NCBI GenBank assembly: GCA_021234155.1
Contig: JAJEKV010000017.1
Span: 8,683,525-8,747,524, forward strand
Length of the DNA: 64,000 nucleotides
Direction: 5' to 3'
From: Isoetes taiwanensis
Lineage: Eukaryota; Streptophyta; Lycopodiopsida; Isoetales; Isoetaceae
In this document: positions 58,205 through 64,000 of the stretch, piece by piece
How the letters are laid out: the number at the start of each line of letters is the position of its first letter
How positions within the stretch are numbered: position 1 is the stretch's first letter
Made by a program: the position numbers and the translations under genes
The notes under the pieces: generated by a model
What the model was told of the DNA's origin: nothing
The model's input: the letters and a program-made list of their open reading frames with translations, nothing else
Databases searched by the model: none

Positions 58205-58609
58205 ACTAATTTGTGTAACATCCTTAGGGGGTGGCATTTCTAGAATGACTTTTACTTTATTAAGATCCGTGAGAAGTCCTTCCTTACTCACTATATGGCC
58301 TAATAAGATGCCATGATGAACTAAAAATCTACATTTCTCAGGATTCAACGAAACTCCAAACTGTCTACATCTTTGGAAACATTTCTCCAGATAACTTATG
58401 TGATCTTTAAGGGAGCTGAAAACTATAAAATCATCAAGAAAAACTTCCATGAAGTTTCCTATATAACCTGCAAATATCCTCAGCATAATTTTTTGGAACA
58501 AAGCAGGTGCATTAGTCAAACCAAACGGCATGACTTTGTATGCAAAGGTTCCAAATTGAGTAACAAATGTAGTTTTATTTTGACCTGTGGGATAAATATG
58601 ATTAGTCAA
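58205..58609 (-). pseudogene. Second Ty3/gypsy RT fragment
   Basis: Encodes KTTFVTQFGTFAYKVMPFGL, TNAPALFQKIM, EVFLDDFIVFS (catalytic L-D-D intact), HISYLEKCFQRCRQFGVSLN and LLGHIVSKEGLLTDLNKV. It differs from the chromovirus RT at 15-17 kb and belongs to another Ty3 family. Its 3' side (58205) is joined abruptly to the right arm of the inverted repeat, and the 5' side stops near 58640. Confidence 0.85.
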
Positions 58610-58649
58610 AGATCATTTGAGATCCATTTACACCAGCCTCAAATAGAAA

Positions 58650-59420
58650 AGACAAGCAATCAAAGAAAAACAAGAACGAGAAAGATCAGAAAGAAGAGCG
58701 AGAAGAGCAAAGCAAAAAGCTGAACAAGAAAGACATTCTGAGATTGTTACTGATCTAAAATCATTATTCATAATGAGTACATTCAAGAATATGCCACATC
58801 CTAAATATGGTGCAGGTAAAGCTGCACAAACACAAGCTGATACTCATGTCAAACAATTTGAGCTTTTGAGCAAAATGAATGGCCAAGACACTGACCTGGA
58901 AATCCTAAACTGCATGAAACAGATATTGTATCATTGTTTATTGATGGATTCCAAGGAAGAATAAAACAACTACTACAAATGGACGATCCAGACACGCTAA
59001 AGGCAACAATAAAGAGAGTTGCGGTTCTCAATAGAATTCTGGGTGCTGAGATGCACACGAAACTGAAATGGGAATCTTGTAGTTCATAAAAGAGTGAAAC
59101 AAGAAATTGGGGACATGGAGGGAAGACTACAATACACTATGGAGGAAAAATTGAAAAGAATTGTGCAAGGAGATCAAAAGCGGAGTTATGTCTGGTGTGC
59201 AAAATGCTACAAAGCAGGGCATTATGGGAATGAGTGTAGATCTGGAAATGAAGCAAAATAATGTCACATTTGTGATAAATCTAACCATGATACTAAAGAC
59301 TGTTACTTTAATAAAAAGACCAAAGGGAACAACTCCCCTGCTTTTGCCATATCAATGGATGAATCATCTAAGAAAGGCCAAAATGAACTCAAATGTTGGA
59401 AATGCAGTTATGTCCGTGTG
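58650..59420 (+). pseudogene. gag: Gag-like fragment with two CCHC zinc knuckles
   Basis: From 58773: MSTFKNMPHPKYGAGKAAQT and a helical region. In a shifted frame come FIDGFQGRIKQLLQMDDPDT and VAVLNRILGAE, typical of the gag C-terminal part. Two knuckles follow: C-A-K-C-x4-H-x4-C (near 59190) and, after a stop, C-H-I-C-x4-H-x4-C (near 59260). A third CxxC lies near 59395. It is decayed and faces away from the RT at 58609, so the two may come from separate insertions. Confidence 0.65.
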
Positions 59421-59429
59421 GGCCTTTCA

Positions 59430-60208
59430 CTATTTTGTGTTTTCAGGCTTGATCGATTACACCATGTGGTATGCTTGGATAGATCACTCGGGTAAGCAGT
59501 ATCTGGAGTTCTGTGCTTATCGCTTTGCTATCCCTGTTTTATAATTGTTTTATGATACACTAGAGGCCATGCATCTGGCAAATGTAAATGCAAGATAGGA
59601 TTTTGTTAAACCATACTTTCTTGAACTGTCTACTTCTATTTCATATGATGTTGTCCCCTGTCCTGCAAATTCCTGAAACGAGCAGATTATGGTATCTATA
59701 TGATGCATAATTGCCAGAAAAAAACTATTTCCAAGCCTTGGTATGCTTATATTGATCTCAGAAATGTGCTCAGATGATTTGCTTTGCTAAGTGATTTCTA
59801 CTATTTGCTTTGCTTTGCTACTGTTTGATTGGTCTCAGTTTGCCTAGCCAAGCTCGATGTATGAAACTTATACATGCATGCAGTTGTCATTCCGAAATTA
59901 CTAACTTTTCACTCTAACAAAGCTGGCTTAAGTTGCAACCATCATGACAATCACACACAATTAATTGCTTACACCTAAAATTAACAAAATCACAAACTTT
60001 AGAACTGAGTCGGGTGGATGAATGGATCGGATGAACATGTCGGAAAGGTCAGCCTATTGCTATTTTTAAAAAGTTGGTGTGCTTAATGAGATGGACGTGT
60101 GGGAAGGATCAACCTATTGCTATTTTTAAAAATTTGGTGTGATGCTTGACCCACAGATACAATTTTGGAACTATTTCTCCAGAAGCAGCATTTTTAGATA
60201 TAAATCAA
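59430..60208. other. Non-coding stretch
   Basis: AT-rich sequence with no gene. A ~60-bp segment ending CCTATTGCTATTTTTAAAAA is duplicated at 60040-60074 and 60103-60134. Confidence 0.5.
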
Positions 60209-60216
60209 ACAAAATG

Positions 60217-60464
60217 CCCCGGGGATTCACATAGTGTAGGCCGTATATACCATGTGAGTGGACAATAAGGGGTTTTTTTTAACCTAAAGCGTACGAATAC
60301 GTACGGGAAGGGGTTCTTTAGACCTTAAAAAATCCAATCTCTAGTGATGTATTTCATACGGAAAGGGGTTTTTTAGACCTTAAAAAAAGCGTATACGAAG
60401 GGGTTTTTTATGACCCCTTCCTCGCACATGGCATATCCCTTATACACTAAGTGGTATCCCCGGG
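60217..60464. mobile_element. hAT-type MITE with 8-bp target duplication
   Basis: 248 bp bounded by CCCCGGGGATTC on the left and GTATCCCCGGG on the right; the arms pair imperfectly for about 45 bp (CATAGTGTA / TTAGTGTA, CATGTGAG / CATGTGCG). ACAAAATG occurs directly outside both ends (60209-60216 and 60465-60472). An 8-bp duplication is diagnostic of hAT transposition. The interior has GGGGTTTTTTA-type repeats and no ORF. Confidence 0.8.
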
Positions 60465-60472
60465 ACAAAATG

Positions 60473-61356
60473 ACATCTTAATTGCCATACCTTATTAGCA
60501 TGTTTCGAAAATAGGGACTTCCTCTCCTAAACATCCGCCCACGTTTCTTAAATTCTAGTTATTTGAAAAACTTCTCGGCAATTTTTCGGCAAGAAAATAA
60601 ATTTTTTTTGGGGGGCAAAATACACTAGAAAATGCATTAACATATATATTTCTTTTGGTAGCATCAAAGACCCAGTAGCATTTTTGCTAGTTAGACATAT
60701 TGCTATTTTCGAGCCCTGCTTATTGGAATCTAACAACATATTTAATTACAAGTTACTATGTGAATTAGGTAACTTGAATGGACAATTGAAAGATGTGCCT
60801 CATTATACACGATATATGCTATCTTCTTTTTATTCTGAACCTTATTTTTCCATATGGCTTTTTAAAGCACACAGCAGCAGTGGCAAAGCCGTCCCGACAA
60901 ATTCTTGTAAAACTAAAGGTTAAAGAGGCATTTTGAGAATTTAAAAAGTACTAGGCCTAATGGTTTTGGGGAATTTACTTACCTCTTGGTCTCTAATTGA
61001 CCGGAAAAACTAATTCAATTCAATTCATAACGAGGTTAAAATGCTAGTAGAGTAGTAGGTAGATCTCAATTTTGACGAGGGTTAAAATGCTAGTAGAGTA
61101 GTAGATAGATCTCAATTTTGAGAGTGCATCCATCGTGCGTGGCATCCATTGCAGTGTTACAAAGTCTCTTTTGTAAGCAACATGGACAATATTCAACAAA
61201 GGAAAATGTATTTGTCATAGTTGTTGCGTGCAAGTTCCGACTGATGTCCACACTCCCGAGCGTTGTAGGGTTACGTAAAAATGTTTACTGCTGCTTTGCT
61301 TCTGCCAATTCTTCCTGGAATTTGTATTGAATAGTGATGTTGTCGGGATAAAGAAC
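60473..61356. other. Upstream region of the DHHC gene
   Basis: No further gene. A 45-bp tandem duplication lies at about 61033-61123 (GGTTAAAATGCTAGTAGAGT...). A promoter is expected here but no TATA box can be chosen with confidence. Confidence 0.45.
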
Positions 61357-63477
61357 ATGAATCTTGTGAGATGTCTATCATTTCCAGTGATATGTGTACT
61401 TGTGTTAGTGGCCTTTGTGTATTACACTGTCGTGATGTTAGTGATAGAGCCATGGTTGAGTCTGAGCACTGGAACAGGCCTTTTCAATGGATTAGCCTTC
61501 ACATTGATGACTATTATGGCTTTGATATGTTACGGGCTCGCAATTCTCAGAGACCCAGGTCGTGTTCCCACATCTTATATTCCCGATCTTGAAGATTCTC
61601 AAAATTGTCTTCAGGAAATAAAGCGCAAGGTTAGTCCACCCAATTTTCCAGTTGTAATATAAAAGGACAGAATTTCACGCATGAACAAGAAAGAGAAGGT
61701 TTTGCACAATGTTACAGCATTGCTAACTTTCTTGGTTGCAGGGTGGCGATTTAAGATATTGCCAAAAGTGCAAACACTATAAACCACCTCGAGCACATCA
61801 TTGTCGAGTTTGTAAACGCTGTGTTTTGAGGATGGTAAAATGATTCTTGGTTGTGCATGTATATAAAAATATTTCATGCTATTTCTGGTCATTATCTTAG
61901 AAGATCGCATTTACTAGTATCCGTATAAACTCTTTGCTGTAGCAGCAAAAAGCTTATGGCTAAATACTGTCTTATAAGAATGATAGTGATTCTCAGGCAT
62001 GCATGTGATTCAGAATCTTTCATGTTCTTCTTTATTGTTGTCCTAGCAGATCTCATTTGCACTGGCATAGTAAAGTGAAATGGAGCACTCTATGGACTAG
62101 CATCCATATAAACTCTTTCCTGTGGCAGTGAAAAACTTATGGCATGATATCTAATGAAGTGAAGAGACTTATTGTTAGGCATTGATGGTCCAAATTTTTT
62201 TTATCACAGGATCATCACTGTGTATGGATAAATAATTGCGTTGGTCACAGTAACTACAAAGCTTTCTTTCTATTTGTCTTTTACATCGTTGGAGCTTCCA
62301 TACATGCTCTGGTGTTTACTCTGACTTCACTACATGACATATATTAAAGCACTGTGTTTCTATACTTACAACTTATTTCGATTCTACAGACCCTGCTTGG
62401 ATTCCATGCGGTTGAAGAGTTTGGAAGGCTTCAGCAAGGTTCTGAAGATAAATTTATGAGGGTGCAGCCTGCCAGCACTATTGATGCTGTGTCGTCTTTA
62501 TTAAAGGTGCATACACATTGTCTATCTTGGTTTTTTGCTAGGCTCAGTTCTTGGTGCTTCAAACTTCTAGTTTCAATTGCCGTTGCTCTCCAGATCCTTT
62601 GTGGAACCATATTACTGCCTCTGTTTGTGGCATTAAGTGTCCTGTTGACATGGCACGTATATCTGTTATTCCAGAATAAGACTACCATTGAGGTGATTCC
62701 CTGCTTGTTTCGAAATATGTTTTTAAAAACAGACGTTCTTTTCAAAATGTTTGAGATAACGTGTTTGTGTCCACGGTGGGGTAGTATCATGAAGGCATAA
62801 GGGCACGGTGGCTTGCCGAGAGTGCTGGCCAGTTATTTCAGCATCCTTATGATCTTGGGCCATTTTCCAACCTGATAATGGTAAATTGTTATTCCTTAGT
62901 TTATGGGCCATCATTGTATTCCAGTGTGTTATGGTGGTTTCTAAGTAGACTCATTATGGTCAAACTTTTTGCTATGCTGTCTTTCCTTTTCCCATGTAAA
63001 TAGGGGTTCTTTTGCAGTGATGAAAAACATAGGTCGTTAGGTTGGAATTGAATTATGGCAGAATGTAGGATTGCATGAACATTTAGATCTTTATTTATCA
63101 AACCAAGTTGGCAGGGGACAATAACCTAATGAAGATTGATAGGTCCATTTGGAGTCAAAGTATGCTGAGTTTATGTATGAACTTCCTGTTTAGTAAACTC
63201 TTTTGGTTGTTGGAACTGCTGCTCAATTTCATATCGGGGCTTCCTGTTTAAGTGAAGTTATATAGGGGCTTCCTGTCGAAGTGAAGTCGCTCTAAAGAAG
63301 GCTACATTTGAATTGGTTTTTTGTCTCTTTTTAATGGGTAATTTTGGTGCATGTTACTTGCAGGTTCTTGGACCAGATGCTATCTGTTGGTTCTGTCCCT
63401 CTGCAGTGTCTCACATTGGAACTGGCTTACAGTTTCCCACTTTTAGTGATCATGGGTACCATAAACAATTTGGATAA
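61357..63477 (+). CDS. DHHC palmitoyltransferase, plant PAT15/PAT16 type, six exons
   Basis: Transfers palmitate to Cys residues of target proteins at a membrane. Exons: 61357-61629, 61742-61834, 62210-62311, 62390-62692, 62785-62880 and 63364-63477. All junctions are GT-AG and phase 0, giving 326 residues from ATG to TAA. Two N-terminal membrane segments (residues ~5-27 and ~46-66) precede the RDPGRVP motif. The Cys-rich domain follows: [20 protein letters not shown], then [17 protein letters not shown] with the catalytic Cys, the codons split between exons 2 and 3. Two more membrane segments lead to KTTIE, the TTxE motif, and the tail keeps [11 protein letters not shown] and VLGP...CWFCP, as in PAT15/16 (Arabidopsis At5g04270/At3g09320). 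Exon 4 is 101 codons, longer than I expect; GTGCATAC at 62509 could be a cryptic donor, but the 35-nt gap is too short for an intron. No frame damage: an intact host gene. Confidence 0.88.
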
Positions 63478-64000
63478 GACAAAGTGCAATTTATGTTTTA
63501 CACGGGATAGGATGCTATCCAATTTTCTGCAGTTTAATCAGTGCATTCCAATTTGCAGCTGAATTTTTGGTGCTATTCAGAGAAATGGGGAACAACTGGA
63601 AATTCTTGTTGAAGGTGATCCATAGCCTTAGCTGTCATGATTCAGGATACATAGCGCTTGAGATGGTGATAGTTGGAGTTGCACGCAAATTTGCAAACCT
63701 CAATGCTACGTGTTTTCCCTGTAGCTATTATATGCATGACACCAATCCACAAATTCAAGAGTGTGCATCAGAAGAGGCTTGCCAAGGTTTCTTAAGATTG
63801 GCATTACACTGGTCCGTGGTGAATCTCCTTGGCTTTATGAGGCAATGTCGAAGATGTTTGCTGTTCAGATACAGAGCATGTTTACTTCATTTTATCTACT
63901 GCATGCATAGGTGATAATAAATTTGACAACACTTGGATAACTGAATTTGACAACACTTGGATAACTCAATTATCCATGGAGTATAATCATCTCATAGATG
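63478..64000. other. 3' region of the DHHC gene
   Basis: Probably 3' UTR and flank. A plus-strand frame at 63567-63914 is open but Cys-rich and without recognisable features, so it is not called as a gene. A short direct repeat AATTTGACAACACTTGGATA occurs at 63918 and 63943. Confidence 0.4.

Noticed and set aside
62509-62543. A 35-nt intron in exon 4 of the DHHC gene (GTGCATAC...TGCTAG).
   Set aside because: Too short for a plant intron, and its removal would shift the frame before the TTxE motif.
63567-63914. 115-codon plus-strand ORF after the DHHC gene.
   Set aside because: No start context, odd Cys-rich composition and no motif; probably 3' UTR/flank.

Overview
This window is transposon-rich nuclear DNA from a land plant. 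The best evidence for a plant is a complete six-exon DHHC S-acyltransferase gene of the plant PAT15/PAT16 type at the right end. Plant-style GT-AG introns, a chromodomain Ty3 retrotransposon with an initiator-Met primer site, and a CACTA transposon end agree. A Penelope-like reverse transcriptase and a possible HUH-endonuclease remnant hint at a lineage outside the flowering plants, but that is inference only. Nothing bacterial is present.

Layout. 1-7660: right part of a CACTA DNA transposon, with palindromic subterminal repeats and an internal satellite of ~1.1 kb units. 7661-9640: decayed minus-strand coding fragments, one with an HLHIQ HUH-like motif. 9640-12900: non-coding, microsatellites. 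12926-13316: small two-exon gene of unknown function. 13557-54202: footprint of a giant, dead, minus-strand Ty3/gypsy chromovirus bounded by two related LTR copies and filled with nested insertions. 54203-60200: further retroelement wreckage. 60217-60464: a MITE with an 8-bp target duplication. 61357-63477: the DHHC gene.

Main result. The two halves of the chromovirus pol gene lie 32 kb apart in opposite orientation. The 5' half ends at 49649 (+) and the 3' half starts at 17440 (-), at the same codon of the reverse transcriptase. The two flanking sequences at these points also rejoin in frame into a second ORF. A single 32.2-kb inversion (17441-49649) explains both. With the inversion undone, all parts face the same way: LTR, Met-tRNA primer site, a histone H3-like gene, a second accessory gene, nested insertions, gag, protease, RT, RNase H, integrase, chromodomain, polypurine tract, LTR. 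The two accessory genes each have the same upstream module: two copies of a ~70-nt hairpin motif about 210 bp apart, a CCCTAA-type box and a TATA box. A retrotransposon that targets chromatin through a chromodomain and also carries an H3-like gene is the best candidate here for something undescribed.

Second result. Inside the inverted segment is an 18.8-kb cluster of Penelope-like elements. Three head-to-tail copies of a 3.29-kb intron-containing unit are present. A young 9.2-kb element with a Penelope-like RT, introns and 2.4-kb direct repeats is inserted in the first copy. The RT element and the 3.29-kb unit share a hairpin-rich 3' end and two intron/exon boundaries, so the unit looks like a non-autonomous partner of the RT element. 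A non-LTR retrotransposon (18.4 to ~25.6 kb) and a ~140-bp insertion with the same ATTCT tail lie nearby.
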